Assembly (NCBI GenBank): GCA_900315305.1
Contig: OMYS01000024.1
Coordinates: 1 to 40,991 of the forward strand
Length of the DNA: 40,991 bases
From: an uncultured Eubacteriales bacterium
GTDB taxonomy: Bacteria > Bacillota > Clostridia > Lachnospirales > Lachnospiraceae
Direction of reading: 5' to 3'
Positions 32,375-40,991 of the stretch are shown one piece after another. Under the pieces are notes generated by a model that searched no databases, was not told the origin of the DNA, and saw only the letters and a program-made list of their open reading frames with translations. The position numbers and the translations under genes were made by a program. The number at the start of each line of letters is the position of its first letter. The stretch's first letter is position 1.

Positions 32375-33754
32375 ATGAAGGGGCTTACCCCGAAGAAGAT
32401 GGCTGCCGCGTGCGGCGGCCAGTATTACGGACCGAAGGAGATCGCCGACACGGAGGTGACGGCGGTCACGACAGACAGCCGGAAGGTCACGAAGGGCTGC
32501 CTCTTCGTGCCTCTTAAGGGGACGAGAAGCGACGGCCACGACTATATTCCGCAGGTTATGAAGGATGGCGCGCTCGTCACACTGACTGAGCGGCGCGAGG
32601 CGGCAGCGGGCTATCCGAACATCCAGGTTGAGTCCACGGCCGACGCGATCCAGAAAATCGCAGGCCTCTACCGCCGGGAGCTGGATATTCCGGTCGTCGG
32701 CATCACCGGATCGGTCGGCAAGACATCCACGAAGGAAATGATCGCCGCCGTCCTCTCGCAGAAGTACCGCGTCCTGAAGACGGCCGGCAATTTCAACAAC
32801 AACCTCGGACTTCCGCTCACGATCTTCCGCCTGACGCCGGAGGATGAGATCGCCGTCCTCGAGATGGGCATCAGCCACTTCGGCGAGATGGAGAAGCTCG
32901 CCGAGACCGCCAACCCGGACACGATGGTCATCACGAATATCGGCACCTGCCATCTTGAGTTCCTGAAGGACAGAGACGGCGTCTTCAAGGCAAAGACCGA
33001 GTGCTTCGACTACGTGAAGTACACGGGCTCCGTGATCCTTAATGGTGAGGACGACAAGCTGATCCAGGTGAAGGACGTCCACGGGAAGCAGCCGATCTTT
33101 TACGGCTTAAGTCCCCGCTTCCGCGTCTATGCGGACAACATAAAGCCGCTCGGCCTCAAGGGCATCAGCTGCACGATCAATATCGACGATGACAGCTTTG
33201 ACGTCACGGTCCCGCTCCCGGGCATCCACATGGTCATGAACGCGCTCGCCGGCGCGGCCGTCGGTGCGGAGTACGGCCTGACAAATGAACAGATCAAGGC
33301 CGGTATCGAGTCCCTGGAGTCTCTCGGCGGCCGGTTCCACATCGTCGAGCAGAACGGCCTGCAGGTCATCGACGACTGCTACAACGCAAACCCGATGTCC
33401 ATGAAGGCATCTCTCGGCGTCCTGAATGACGCGGGCGGCCACCGCGTGGCGATCCTCGGTGACATGGGCGAGCTCGGAAAGACGGAAAATGAGCTGCACC
33501 GCGAGGTCGGCGAGTACGCCGGCGGCACATCGATCGACCGCTTCATTACGGTCGGACCGCTCGCAAAGCACATTGCGGAGGGGATCCGCGCCGTGAAGGG
33601 CGATGCGGACGTCACAAGCTTTGATCAGGTGGACGACCTGCTCCCGAAGCTCCCGGAGCTCGTGAAGGCGGGAGACACGGTGCTCGTGAAGGCATCTCAT
33701 TTTATGAATTTCGGAAGCATCGTTGAGGCTCTGACGGAAGAGAAGAAGGCCTGA
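32375..33754 (+). CDS. murF: UDP-MurNAc-tripeptide--D-Ala-D-Ala ligase
   Basis: Adds the Ddl product to the UDP-MurNAc-tripeptide. The 459-residue Mur ligase has VVGITGSVGKTSTKEMI (ATP loop), NFNNNLGLPLT, the central EMGISHFGEM motif and, in the third domain, VIDDCYNANPMSMKASL. The start at 32375 follows AAGGAGG. It shares a transcript with ddl and ends at a strong terminator. Confidence 0.96.
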   Translation: MKGLTPKKMAAACGGQYYGPKEIADTEVTAVTTDSRKVTKGCLFVPLKGTRSDGHDYIPQVMKDGALVTLTERREAAAGYPNIQVESTADAIQKIAGLYRRELDIPVVGITGSVGKTSTKEMIAAVLSQKYRVLKTAGNFNNNLGLPLTIFRLTPEDEIAVLEMGISHFGEMEKLAETANPDTMVITNIGTCHLEFLKDRDGVFKAKTECFDYVKYTGSVILNGEDDKLIQVKDVHGKQPIFYGLSPRFRVYADNIKPLGLKGISCTINIDDDSFDVTVPLPGIHMVMNALAGAAVGAEYGLTNEQIKAGIESLESLGGRFHIVEQNGLQVIDDCYNANPMSMKASLGVLNDAGGHRVAILGDMGELGKTENELHREVGEYAGGTSIDRFITVGPLAKHIAEGIRAVKGDADVTSFDQVDDLLPKLPELVKAGDTVLVKASHFMNFGSIVEALTEEKKA

Positions 33755-33776
33755 TCCCGGTTTTATCGAAATGGAC

Positions 33777-33819
33777 AAAAAGAGGCGGTGTCTCCTGAGC
33801 GGAGAGACCGCCTCTTTTT
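33777..33819. terminator. Bidirectional terminator between murF and plsC
   Basis: AAAAAGAGGCGGTGTCTCC and GGAGAGACCGCCTCTTTTT pair around TGAGC. Confidence 0.9.
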
Positions 33820-33850
33820 CTGTGTGCACTTTTTTGAAGACGCCGCCGTT

Positions 33851-34591
33851 TTATTCGAGCGCCTTATTTTTTACAACCATGTCGCGGATCTTTGTACGGA
33901 AATATTCATCGATATTCCGCTGCTCGTCGCGTGTCAGGTCCTTGTAGGCAACCGGCTTTCCGTACTCAATGACGACGTGCGTCGGCTTTACCTTCGGGAA
34001 CTGCCGCTCGAAGATCGCCTCCGTATTGTTGAAGGAGACCGGAATAATCCGACATCCCGTCTTCTTCGCGATGTGGAAGCTTCCGCGGTGGAACGGAGCG
34101 ATATTCGTCTCGTCGCCCGACTTGTTGCGCGTCCCCTCCGGGAAAATGAACACCGAGATCCCGTTTTTGATGTAATCGATCGCCTTGTTGATTGTCGCCA
34201 TTCCCTGCTTGATATTTTCGCGGTCAATGAACAGGCAGTACAGGAATTTCATGTTCCAGGACAGGACCGGGACCTTCTCAAAGGACTTCTTTGCGACATA
34301 TCCGCAGCGCGTCTTCATCTGCGTGTATCCGATGATGACGTCGAAAAAGCTCTGATGGTTTGCGACAAAGAGAACCGGCTCATCGTCCGGGACATTCTCG
34401 AGGCCGATCGTTGTGACGCTGACGCCGCAGATCTTGTAGACGACGCCGAGAGCCCACTGCACAATCTTCAGCATGGCCCAGGTGGCGGCATTCTTGCTGA
34501 AGAGGCGGACGATGCACATGATTCCCAAAAGCGGAATAGACACGATGCAGTAAAGCACGACAAAAATCATAGCGATAATAGTTCTGACCAT
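33851..34591 (-). CDS. plsC: 1-acyl-glycerol-3-phosphate acyltransferase
   Basis: Makes phosphatidic acid in phospholipid synthesis. The 246-residue protein has one N-terminal membrane segment (residues 2-28), the catalytic NHQSFFD (H-x4-D, near residue 79) and the substrate motif FPEGTR (near residue 150). AAAGGA precedes the ATG. It is monocistronic with its own promoter. Confidence 0.93.
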   Translation of the reverse strand: MVRTIIAMIFVVLYCIVSIPLLGIMCIVRLFSKNAATWAMLKIVQWALGVVYKICGVSVTTIGLENVPDDEPVLFVANHQSFFDVIIGYTQMKTRCGYVAKKSFEKVPVLSWNMKFLYCLFIDRENIKQGMATINKAIDYIKNGISVFIFPEGTRNKSGDETNIAPFHRGSFHIAKKTGCRIIPVSFNNTEAIFERQFPKVKPTHVVIEYGKPVAYKDLTRDEQRNIDEYFRTKIRDMVVKNKALE

Positions 34592-34624
34592 GACAGTGTC
34601 CTTTCATTTCCAATTGATACTCTG

Positions 34625-34653
34625 ATTATAAGGCCTGCGCATTTCATCTGCAA
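34625..34653 (-). promoter_or_regulatory. plsC promoter
   Basis: On the minus strand, TTGCAG (34648-34653) and TATAAT (34625-34630) with 17-bp spacing, about 33 bp before the plsC start. Confidence 0.75.
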
Positions 34654-34660
34654 GAAGCCC

Positions 34661-34689
34661 TTGAATTTCGGAAACAAGGTGCATATACT
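34661..34689 (+). promoter_or_regulatory. ispE operon promoter
   Basis: TTGAAT (34661-34666) and TATACT (34684-34689), 17 bp apart, back to back with the plsC promoter. Confidence 0.75.
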
Positions 34690-34704
34690 GGAGATATGTT
34701 CTGA

Positions 34705-34714
34705 TTGTATACAA
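34705..34714. promoter_or_regulatory. Candidate GntR operator
   Basis: TTGTATACAA is a perfect 10-bp palindrome about 15 bp after the -10 box, fitting the T-N-G-T...A-C-N-A style of FadR-type GntR sites. A second half site TTATACAAT lies at 34726. The operon contains a GntR gene, so autoregulation is possible. Confidence 0.45.
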
Positions 34715-34743
34715 AAAACATGGCTTATACAATACGTACATAT

Positions 34744-34781
34744 CCGGTCGGGGCGGCGTGCATCTGATGCCGCCCGGCCGG
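34744..34781. other. Hairpin in the ispE leader
   Basis: CCGGTCGGGGCGGC and GCCGCCCGGCCGG pair around GTGCATCTGAT with one bulge. No T-run follows, so readthrough is expected. Confidence 0.5.
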
Positions 34782-34827
34782 AAGTTAATGCGATCAGGCA
34801 TGTATTGCCTTGCAGGAGGAAAATGAA

Positions 34828-35709
34828 ATGCGTCTCCGCGCAAATGCGAAAATCAACCTATCTCTCGATGTTCTCGGAACCAGGCCGGACGGCTATCACG
34901 AGGTCCGCATGGTCATGCAGATGACCGGCATGTACGACCGCCTGACGCTGACCCCGGTGAAGGGGAGAGAGGGCATCCATCTCAGCGTCAACCTGCCGTA
35001 TATCCCGACCGGTGACAGCAATCTCGTCGTGAAGGCCGCAAAGCTTCTGATGGAGAGAAAGGGCGTCACGGACGGTCTTGACGTGGAGCTTGAGAAGTTC
35101 ATTCCCGTCGCGGCGGGACTTGCGGGAGGCAGCTCGGATGCCGCGCAGACGATGATCGGCGTGAACCGTATATTCCGGCTGGGATATACGCGGAAGGAGC
35201 TCATGGAGCTCGGCAAAGAGATCGGCGCGGACGTGCCCTACTGCATTCTGCAGGGGACAGCGCTCTCGGAGGGCATCGGTGAGGTCCTGACAAGACTTCC
35301 GGGAATGCCGCCGTGCCATATCCTTCTGTGCAAGCCGAACATTAATGTGTCGACCAAGGACGTGTATCAGTCATTTGATGCGCTGAAAACAGTCAGACAC
35401 CCGGATGTCGACGGACAGATCGAAGCGCTTAAATGCGGCGACCTTGCGGGCATTGCAGACCCTGCGAGGATGTCCAATGTCCTCGAGCTCGTGACGGCGG
35501 ACAGATACCCTGTCGTCCGCGCGATCGAGCAGGACATGAAGAGAGCAGGAGCTCTTCAGGCCGTGATGAGCGGCAGCGGACCGACCGTCTTCGGCATCTT
35601 TGATGATCGTGAAAAAGCGGAAGCATGCAGAGAACGCCTCAAGAAAACGCGCCCGTCGGCGCGCACGTTCCTGACCTGGCCGCAGTCAAAATATGGAGGA
35701 AAATCATGA
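34828..35709 (+). CDS. ispE: 4-diphosphocytidyl-2-C-methyl-D-erythritol kinase
   Basis: GHMP kinase of the MEP isoprenoid pathway. The 293-residue product starts RANAKINLSLDVLG and has the ATP loop PVAAGLAGGSSDAAQTM (residues 92-108) and the ending MSGSGPTVFGIFDD, all diagnostic of IspE. The start at 34828 has GGAGG eight bases upstream. Its stop overlaps the next start (ATGA). Confidence 0.95.
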   Translation: MRLRANAKINLSLDVLGTRPDGYHEVRMVMQMTGMYDRLTLTPVKGREGIHLSVNLPYIPTGDSNLVVKAAKLLMERKGVTDGLDVELEKFIPVAAGLAGGSSDAAQTMIGVNRIFRLGYTRKELMELGKEIGADVPYCILQGTALSEGIGEVLTRLPGMPPCHILLCKPNINVSTKDVYQSFDALKTVRHPDVDGQIEALKCGDLAGIADPARMSNVLELVTADRYPVVRAIEQDMKRAGALQAVMSGSGPTVFGIFDDREKAEACRERLKKTRPSARTFLTWPQSKYGGKS

Positions 35710-36416
35710 CACAGGAAAATGCAATGACCAACCCAGAAGACTACATGCCTCTCCGTGAGGTCGTCTTCATGACACTCCGCCGGCAGATTCTGCGCGGTGA
35801 GCTGAAGCCGGGCGAGCGCCTGATGGAGATCAGCCTCGCGAACAAGCTTGGCGTATCGAGAACCCCGATCCGCGAGGCGATCCGTATGCTGGAGCACGAA
35901 GGCCTCGTTGTGATGGTCCCGAGACGCGGCGCACATGTCGCTGAGATCACGCGTCAGGAGCTGAACGACGTCCTCGAGATCCGGAAGACACTCGAGGTGC
36001 TCGCGATTCAGCGCGCGTGTGCCAATATGACGGACCGCGATATCCGCCAGCTTCGCGAGGCAGAGGAGGCATTTGCGATCCTTGTCGAGCGGAAGGATGC
36101 AGACATCACGGCGCTCGGCGAGGCGGATGAACATTTTCATGACATTATTTATCAGGGAACGAATAACCGCCGCTTAATCCAGATCCTGAATAACCTGCGC
36201 GAGCAGATGTACCGCTTCCGTGTCGAGTACCTGAAGGACATCGATATCCGTCAGATGCTGGTGCGCGAGCACGATGCGATCGTCAAGGCGCTCGAGATCC
36301 GGGACACGGAGGAGGCTGTCCGGCTTGTGACCATGCACATCGATAACCAGTACCGCTCGATCAACAAGGCCCTCGATGAGCGTGATCAGGAGGAGAACGC
36401 GAAGAGCGTCAAATGA
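35706..36416 (+). CDS. GntR family regulator (FadR/FCD subgroup)
   Basis: A 236-residue repressor-type protein. The winged helix is near residues 12-78 (LRRQILRGELKPGERLMEISLANKLGVSRTPIREA is the classic GntR helix-turn-helix stretch). An all-helical FCD domain follows, with metal-ligand-like residues in ADEHFHDIIY and VREHDAIV. GGAGG precedes the ATG, which overlaps the ispE stop. The usual effectors are small acids or sugars; here the effector is unknown. Confidence 0.9.
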   Translation: MTQENAMTNPEDYMPLREVVFMTLRRQILRGELKPGERLMEISLANKLGVSRTPIREAIRMLEHEGLVVMVPRRGAHVAEITRQELNDVLEIRKTLEVLAIQRACANMTDRDIRQLREAEEAFAILVERKDADITALGEADEHFHDIIYQGTNNRRLIQILNNLREQMYRFRVEYLKDIDIRQMLVREHDAIVKALEIRDTEEAVRLVTMHIDNQYRSINKALDERDQEENAKSVK

Positions 36417-36423
36417 AAAACGC

Positions 36424-36855
36424 ATGACAAGAGATGTAACTGTTACAATGCGCGCCCTTCACAAGGGCGTGACGGAAATGGATGCCCTTCCGGTGGAAGT
36501 AAAGACGAAGGGCATATACCGGTTTGTCAATAAACGCCATCACATCAGCTTCATGGAGGCTCTGGATGGCGGAAGCAAGGAGCAGACCCGCGACCACATC
36601 GCGATCGGCGAGGATGCAGTCGACGTCCACAAGACGGGCCAGGCTGAGACCGATATGCATTTTGAGATGGGGAAGCGCACGCCGCTCGACTACGAGACCC
36701 GCTTCGGACGCCTGCGCCTTGAGACGGACACGAAGGAGCTGTACATCGATGCGGCTGATGACAGGATCCGCGTGGAGATCCGTTACTCGATCTACTCTGC
36801 GGGAAAGCACGCGTCGGACTGCGTAATGCAGATCGAGATTGTGCCGGCGGACTAA
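36424..36855 (+). CDS. DUF1934 (YwiB-like) protein
   Basis: A 143-residue beta-rich protein. The pattern with YRFVNKRHHISF, then MHFEMGKRTPLDYETRFG and IRVEIRYSIYSAG matches DUF1934, a calycin-like family of unknown role. The start at 36424 lies 8 bp after the GntR stop; no strong ribosome site is seen, so translation may be coupled. It ends the ispE operon. Confidence 0.8.
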   Translation: MTRDVTVTMRALHKGVTEMDALPVEVKTKGIYRFVNKRHHISFMEALDGGSKEQTRDHIAIGEDAVDVHKTGQAETDMHFEMGKRTPLDYETRFGRLRLETDTKELYIDAADDRIRVEIRYSIYSAGKHASDCVMQIEIVPAD

Positions 36856-36858
36856 ATC

Positions 36859-36893
36859 AAAAAAGAGACGGCTTGACGGCCGTCTCCTTTTTG
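36859..36893. terminator. Bidirectional terminator
   Basis: GAGACGGC / GCCGTCTC core extended by AAAAAA and CTTTTTG, between DUF1934 and the minus-strand membrane protein gene. Confidence 0.85.
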
Positions 36894-36894
36894 A

Positions 36895-37404
36895 TTACTT
36901 TCTTTTCTTTGATTTTGAATCCTGCTTCTCGAGCTCCTTCAGCTCCGCCTGTGCCTTCGCCTGGCGTCTCAGAAGTCTCTGCCGGAAGCTCTTCTTTTTC
37001 TTCTCCGGAATCGGGTCCAGCTTGCCGTGCAGCGCCTTGACATCCGTGATGTAGATGCCGGCGACCGTCGCCTTGACTTCCTTCTTAACCGGGATGATAT
37101 CGAAGATCTTGTCGTCCGCGATCATGTTCATGACCTGAGGCCCGTACTTGACCTTGACGATCGGCATTTTCTGCCGGCGCATGATCTTCGGCACCTGATC
37201 GATGACCTGCTGGGGAAGACCGGACTGCTTGACCGGCAGCCGCTTCTTGTCAATAATGAGCAGCGTTACCTGCTGCTTTGACGCTTCAATCTGTTCCTGC
37301 TGCTCATCCTGCTTCTTCTGCATGCGTTTGCCGACGAAGTAGAGCACGACCAGAATTCCGACCAGGATGGCCAGAACGATCAGAATAATTACCCAGGGTT
37401 TCAA
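36895..37404 (-). CDS. Conserved small membrane-anchored protein, function unknown
   Basis: About 169 residues with one N-terminal membrane helix (PWVIILIVLAILVGILVVLYFVG), a Gln/Glu/Lys-rich coil, a compact soluble domain (VTLLIIDKKRLPVKQSGLP to ATVAGIYITDVK) and a very basic tail rich in Lys and Arg. A TTG start at 37404 is preferred because GGAGG lies ten bases upstream; the frame also opens at GTG 37434. It lies downstream of the deacetylase gene on the same strand, 82 bp away. Family not recognised. Confidence 0.65.
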   Translation of the reverse strand: MKPWVIILIVLAILVGILVVLYFVGKRMQKKQDEQQEQIEASKQQVTLLIIDKKRLPVKQSGLPQQVIDQVPKIMRRQKMPIVKVKYGPQVMNMIADDKIFDIIPVKKEVKATVAGIYITDVKALHGKLDPIPEKKKKSFRQRLLRRQAKAQAELKELEKQDSKSKKRK

Positions 37405-37486
37405 TGCTTTCTTTCCTCCGTTCCTGATGGTCACACCATGAATTTCATCTTCTCATGTTATCATGAAAATGAAGTCACGGCAAGCC

Positions 37487-39034
37487 TCAGGCCTTGCCGA
37501 CTGCCTTAACCGGCGTCGGGCGCGAGCTGTCGAATACCGATTTCACATCGAAAAGGTCCTCGAAGACGTTGGTCTTCGCCTCGCCGGAGAGCGCCCGCCA
37601 CATCTGGTAGCCGTCGCAGTCGATCCGGCCCTGCCGGACATAGCTGTCCCGGATCTGGATCCAGTATTTGGAGGAGGCGTCGACGTTCGCGTAGAAATTA
37701 TAGCCCACACTCTTTAAGTAGGCGTAGTCTGCATTTGTCGAGGCGTCATAATTCTTCCAGGTGCCGATATCAGCGCCGTGCGCGAAAATGATCGTGTCCG
37801 TCTTGCCGGTGATGTTCGCGACCGTCGCCTGCCATTTATCCTGATCGGCCTCCAGCGTCTCGACCGGAAGATTCGTGACGCTTAAGTGTCCCCATGTGTG
37901 GCAGGCAAACTCCCAGCCCTCGCTCTTGACCGCGTCGGCGATCTTCTTTGCCTCTGCGACCTCATCGTCCCAGTTGAAGTCCGGATGATCCTTGAGCCAC
38001 GCCTTCTGATCGTCGTCCAGATTCTCTCCGGTCTTGTAGGCCGTGTCGGTGCGGTAGCCGAAGACGCCGTTGTAGCCGGTCATCGCGATGAGACCGCGCG
38101 CGCCCTTGTAGGAGAAATCCGGGTGCTTCTCGCAGAACGTGTTCAGCCGCGGCACTACGTCGTAGTCGCCGACACTGACCTTGCCCTTCGCGTCTGTGTA
38201 CTGGCATTTGACATTGCCGTCCTTGTCCAGAACGGCCTTGTCGGCGTAGCCGTGGCCCTCATACGTGTGATAGTAGCTCCAGTCATCGACCGACAGAACA
38301 ATCGGCTTCTTTCCCGCCGGCAGCATGAGCGACTTGTTCGCCGTAAAATGAACGGTGCCGTCCGCGTCCGTTGTCTGTGTCACGAGATCGCGCATCCGGA
38401 TCAGCACGTAGCCGTTGTCATACAGCTGCTGGATGATCTTGTCGAACTCATCGATCGTCGTCATCCAGGCGTTCGTTCCGGCGATGTCGAAGGCCGACCA
38501 GAGCTTGGTGTTAAATGCCCGGTCCGTGTCGACGATCAGAGAGTGGAAGAAGATATGCGGCACATCCGTCGTGTCAACTGCCGATGTCGTCGCCTTCTCC
38601 GCCGTGATCTTTGCGATCGCGCTCTTCAGCTCGGAATCAGTGCCGGCATTCGGCTGTGACTGCAGAAGCGCAACTGCCCCGTCGTAATCATAGCCCTCCG
38701 CCATTGTCTCTGCCTGAGAGATGACGCTTCGCTTTGCGTCAAGCGCGGCCTCCTCCGACTCGATCTCGGCGGCCTTCTCCGCCTTGATCGCGGCCCGCTT
38801 GGCCTGCTTCCGCTGAATGTTGATGCCTGCGACGGCGAGAATCAGCACGAGAACCGCGGCGAGCGCGATGAGATAGACGACCCGCATGTGCTGCTGCCTC
38901 TTCCGCAGCGAATTCTGGTTTTTCTTTTTTATTTTCCGGTCGTGTCTGGCCGAGTTGATATCGGACTGCAGGCGGCTTGCCGCGTCCTTATTGTCTTCGG
39001 CATGATCGGTCTGGTTGTTGTGGATATCAGCCAT
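37487..39034 (-). CDS. Membrane-anchored polysaccharide deacetylase-family protein
   Basis: A 515-residue protein. A charged cytoplasmic start and one membrane helix (about 51-72) lead to a helical stalk and an extracellular NodB-like domain. Seen are PIVLSVDDWSYY, where the family has a T/S-x-DDG metal motif, and EFACHTWGHLS, the H-x3-H partner. The Gly after the Asp pair is replaced by Trp, so the site is atypical. It may modify cell-wall or secreted polysaccharide. AGGGGAAG lies before the ATG. Confidence 0.8.
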   Translation of the reverse strand: MADIHNNQTDHAEDNKDAASRLQSDINSARHDRKIKKKNQNSLRKRQQHMRVVYLIALAAVLVLILAVAGINIQRKQAKRAAIKAEKAAEIESEEAALDAKRSVISQAETMAEGYDYDGAVALLQSQPNAGTDSELKSAIAKITAEKATTSAVDTTDVPHIFFHSLIVDTDRAFNTKLWSAFDIAGTNAWMTTIDEFDKIIQQLYDNGYVLIRMRDLVTQTTDADGTVHFTANKSLMLPAGKKPIVLSVDDWSYYHTYEGHGYADKAVLDKDGNVKCQYTDAKGKVSVGDYDVVPRLNTFCEKHPDFSYKGARGLIAMTGYNGVFGYRTDTAYKTGENLDDDQKAWLKDHPDFNWDDEVAEAKKIADAVKSEGWEFACHTWGHLSVTNLPVETLEADQDKWQATVANITGKTDTIIFAHGADIGTWKNYDASTNADYAYLKSVGYNFYANVDASSKYWIQIRDSYVRQGRIDCDGYQMWRALSGEAKTNVFEDLFDVKSVFDSSRPTPVKAVGKA

Positions 39035-39092
39035 TACTTCCCCTTATTGAGAAATGCGTAACTATTATTACAAAAATGCTTTGTATCTGTTT

Positions 39093-39121
39093 AGTATAGC
39101 AGATTTCCGCAGAAGAGGATA
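39093..39121 (-). promoter_or_regulatory. Possible promoter of the deacetylase gene
   Basis: On the minus strand, TATACT (39093-39098) with a weak TATCCT at 39116-39121, 17 bp apart. Confidence 0.35.
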
Positions 39122-39141
39122 GCGCCGCCGAAAAATGCCTG

Positions 39142-39170
39142 TTCAAATCCGGAAGGATTTGTTGTAAACT
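39142..39170 (+). promoter_or_regulatory. guaA promoter
   Basis: TTCAAA (39142-39147) and TAAACT (39165-39170), 17 bp apart, 40 bp before the guaA ATG. No purine riboswitch is seen in the short leader. Confidence 0.5.
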
Positions 39171-39210
39171 GAGGGGTACACGAGATATCACATATCAGAA
39201 AGGAAAGCGC

Positions 39211-40791
39211 ATGGAATCAAAAAACCGTGAAAAGGTAATCGTGATTGATTTCGGTGGCCAGTACAAGCAGCTGATCGCGCGCCGTGTCCGCGAGTGCCAT
39301 GTCTACTGCGAGATCATCCCGTACAAGACAAGCCTCGAGGACCTGAAGGCTATGCACCCGAAGGGAATTATCCTGACGGGCGGCCCGAACAGCGTGTACG
39401 CGTCCGATTCACCGACGTATACGGCAGAGCTCTTTGACATCGGCGTTCCGATTCTCGGCATCTGCTACGGCTCGCAGCTGATGGCATACAAATGCGGCGG
39501 CACCGTGAAGACGGCCCCGACGAGCGAGTACGGACACACCGATGTGACCATTGACGTGACTGACAGCAAGCTCTTCAAGGACGTTGTTCCTCACACGACC
39601 TGCTGGATGAGCCACACCGACTATATCGCAGAGGCACCGGAGGGATTCCGGGTGACTGCCCACACGGCGAACTGTCCGGTTGCGGCTATGGAAAATGCAG
39701 ACCGGAAGCTCTACGCCACGCAGTTCCATCCGGAGGTTGTCCATACACCGGAAGGAAAGAAGATGATCCGCAATTTCGTCATCGATATCTGCGGATGCTC
39801 CGGTGACTGGAAGATGGATTCATTTGTCGAGATGACAGTGAGAGAGCTGCGCGAGAAAATCGGCGACCGCCGTGTCCTTCTCGGGCTTTCGGGCGGTGTC
39901 GACTCAACGGTTGCAGCAGCCCTTCTCTCAAAGGCGATCGGCAAGAACTTGTACTGCGTCTTTGTTGACCACGGTCTTATGCGGAAGAACGAGGGCGACG
40001 AGGTCGAGGAGACCTTCGGAAAGGACAGCGGCTTCGACCTCAATTTTATCCGCGTCAATGCGGGACCGGAGTATTTTGCGGCGCTCAAGGGCGTCACGGA
40101 CCCGGAGAAAAAGAGAAAGATCATCGGCGACCATTTCGTGGATGTCTTCGGAGCGGAGGCAAAGAAGCTCCATGATCAGGGCGGCGTCGGCTACCTCGCG
40201 CAGGGCACGATTTACCCGGATGTCGTCGAGAGCGGCGCGGGCAATGGCGGCGATGTCATCAAGTCCCACCACAATGTCGGCGGTCTTCCGATCGAGAAGG
40301 TCATCGAGTTTGGCTTCGACCAGACACCGATCGAGCCGCTCCGCTACCTCTTCAAGGACGAGGTGCGGGCAGTCGGCCGCGAGCTCGGTCTGCCGGAGAA
40401 ACTGGTGAAGCGTCAGCCCTTCCCTGGACCGGGACTCGGCATCCGCGTCGTCGGTGAGGTTACGCCTGAGAAGGTGCACATCGTTCAGGAGGCGGATGCG
40501 ATTTATCGCGAGGAACTCGAGAAGAACGGCATCGATATGTCGAAGGGCCAGTTCTTCGCGGCTCTTTCCAACATGCGCTCTGTCGGTGTTATGGGTGACC
40601 ACAGGACATACGATTACGCAGTCGTACTCCGCGGCGTCATCACTTCAGATTTCATGACAGCGGAGGCAGCGGAAATTCCGTGGAGTGTGCTCCAGACCTG
40701 CATGAATCGAATTATCAATGAGGTCAAAGGGGTCAACCGCGTTATGTATGATCTCACGAGTAAACCGCCGGGAACGATCGAGCTGGAATAA
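39211..40791 (+). CDS. guaA: GMP synthase (glutamine-hydrolysing)
   Basis: Converts XMP to GMP. The 526-residue enzyme has the class I amidotransferase domain with [11 protein letters not shown] (nucleophilic Cys near residue 88) and QFHPEVVHT, then the ATP-pyrophosphatase domain with [15 protein letters not shown]. The C-terminal dimerisation domain ends in [10 protein letters not shown], as usual. AAAGGAAAG precedes the ATG. Confidence 0.98.
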   Translation: MESKNREKVIVIDFGGQYKQLIARRVRECHVYCEIIPYKTSLEDLKAMHPKGIILTGGPNSVYASDSPTYTAELFDIGVPILGICYGSQLMAYKCGGTVKTAPTSEYGHTDVTIDVTDSKLFKDVVPHTTCWMSHTDYIAEAPEGFRVTAHTANCPVAAMENADRKLYATQFHPEVVHTPEGKKMIRNFVIDICGCSGDWKMDSFVEMTVRELREKIGDRRVLLGLSGGVDSTVAAALLSKAIGKNLYCVFVDHGLMRKNEGDEVEETFGKDSGFDLNFIRVNAGPEYFAALKGVTDPEKKRKIIGDHFVDVFGAEAKKLHDQGGVGYLAQGTIYPDVVESGAGNGGDVIKSHHNVGGLPIEKVIEFGFDQTPIEPLRYLFKDEVRAVGRELGLPEKLVKRQPFPGPGLGIRVVGEVTPEKVHIVQEADAIYREELEKNGIDMSKGQFFAALSNMRSVGVMGDHRTYDYAVVLRGVITSDFMTAEAAEIPWSVLQTCMNRIINEVKGVNRVMYDLTSKPPGTIELE

Positions 40792-40797
40792 ATATTG

Positions 40798-40841
40798 AAA
40801 GTCCGGAACCCGGCATAAACACTGGGTTTTCGGACTTTTTC
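40798..40841 (+). terminator. Terminator after guaA
   Basis: AAAGTCCGGAACCC / GGGTTTTCGGACTTTTT stem-loop with a T-run. Confidence 0.85.
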
Positions 40842-40916
40842 TATGCCTCGTGAGTACATTTTTCAAAAAAGATTCGGCGTTTACCGACCATCCTTTTTGC
40901 CTGAAAACGGAACCAC

Positions 40917-40991
40917 CTATTTACCTCCGTCTGTGAAGGTGAATAATTCCTCGACAGTAACGTCAAATACTCTTGCGATATCCATTGCCAG
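40917..40991 (-). CDS. 3' end of an XRE-type helix-turn-helix regulator (partial)
   Basis: The last 24 codons on the minus strand read LAMDIARVFDVTVEELFTFT and then DGGK before TAG. This is the usual final helix of small Cro/CI-family regulators. The body of the gene lies outside the window. Confidence 0.7.
   Translation of the reverse strand: MAMDIARVFDVTVEELFTFTDGGK

Noticed and set aside
39035..39210. Possible purine riboswitch before guaA
   Set aside because: No conserved purine aptamer core is visible and the leader after the predicted promoter is too short.

Overview
The window looks like chromosomal DNA of a fairly GC-rich Clostridia member, most likely Lachnospiraceae. This is inferred from protein style (DUF58, divergent PAP2, LUD, DUF1934, MMPL plus heptad-repeat protein, an FMN riboswitch before RibU), strong GGAGG ribosome binding sites and short Rho-independent terminators. 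No rRNA, tRNA, CRISPR array, phage or transposase gene was seen.

Layout. Positions 1-2896 hold the 3' part of an exporter-type ABC transporter that is broken exactly at its Walker A motif, then a DUF58 protein. On the minus strand, 3079-5257 holds a translationally coupled pair: glutamate-cysteine ligase (gshA) and a class II glutamine amidotransferase-like hydrolase. Positions 5530-14714 are the centrepiece, a sulfur cluster: APS reductase aprA/aprB, ATP sulfurylase cysD/cysN, a terminator, then metY, a ThiS-like sulfur carrier (hcyS), an E1-like activating enzyme (hcyF), a JAMM metallopeptidase (hcyD), a siroheme/ferredoxin sulfite reductase and a TusA-family protein. Together they could take sulfate to APS, sulfite and sulfide, load the sulfur on a carrier protein as a thiocarboxylate, transfer it to O-acetylhomoserine and release homocysteine. 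This matches the pathway described in Wolinella succinogenes. In this sequence the carrier reads through without its C-terminal Gly-Gly, apparently because of a small frame-shifting deletion.

Positions 14823-20996 carry a COG2509 flavoprotein, a shortened ModA-like lipoprotein (minus strand), a divergent PAP2 protein, the FMN riboswitch and ribU, mscL, and a sigma-70-like protein without region 4. Positions 21152-27982 form a TetR / MMPL exporter / giant heptad-repeat secreted protein locus. Then come a MntP-like protein, a repeat array, a ClC channel and a LUD protein. Positions 31289-40791 are housekeeping: ddl-murF, plsC (minus), ispE-gntR-DUF1934, a small membrane protein and a polysaccharide deacetylase (minus), and guaA. 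The window ends in the 3' end of an XRE-type regulator (minus).

Two families of non-coding repeats are scattered through the intergenic spaces. Family A is about 160 bp, with ATTCAGCACC/GGTGCTGAAT ends and three internal hairpins. Family B has GTTACAGTTCACACGC-like ends. In addition, several genes are followed by imperfect tandem copies of their own 3' ends, stop codon included. All functions are judged from sequence by eye; no database search was run.
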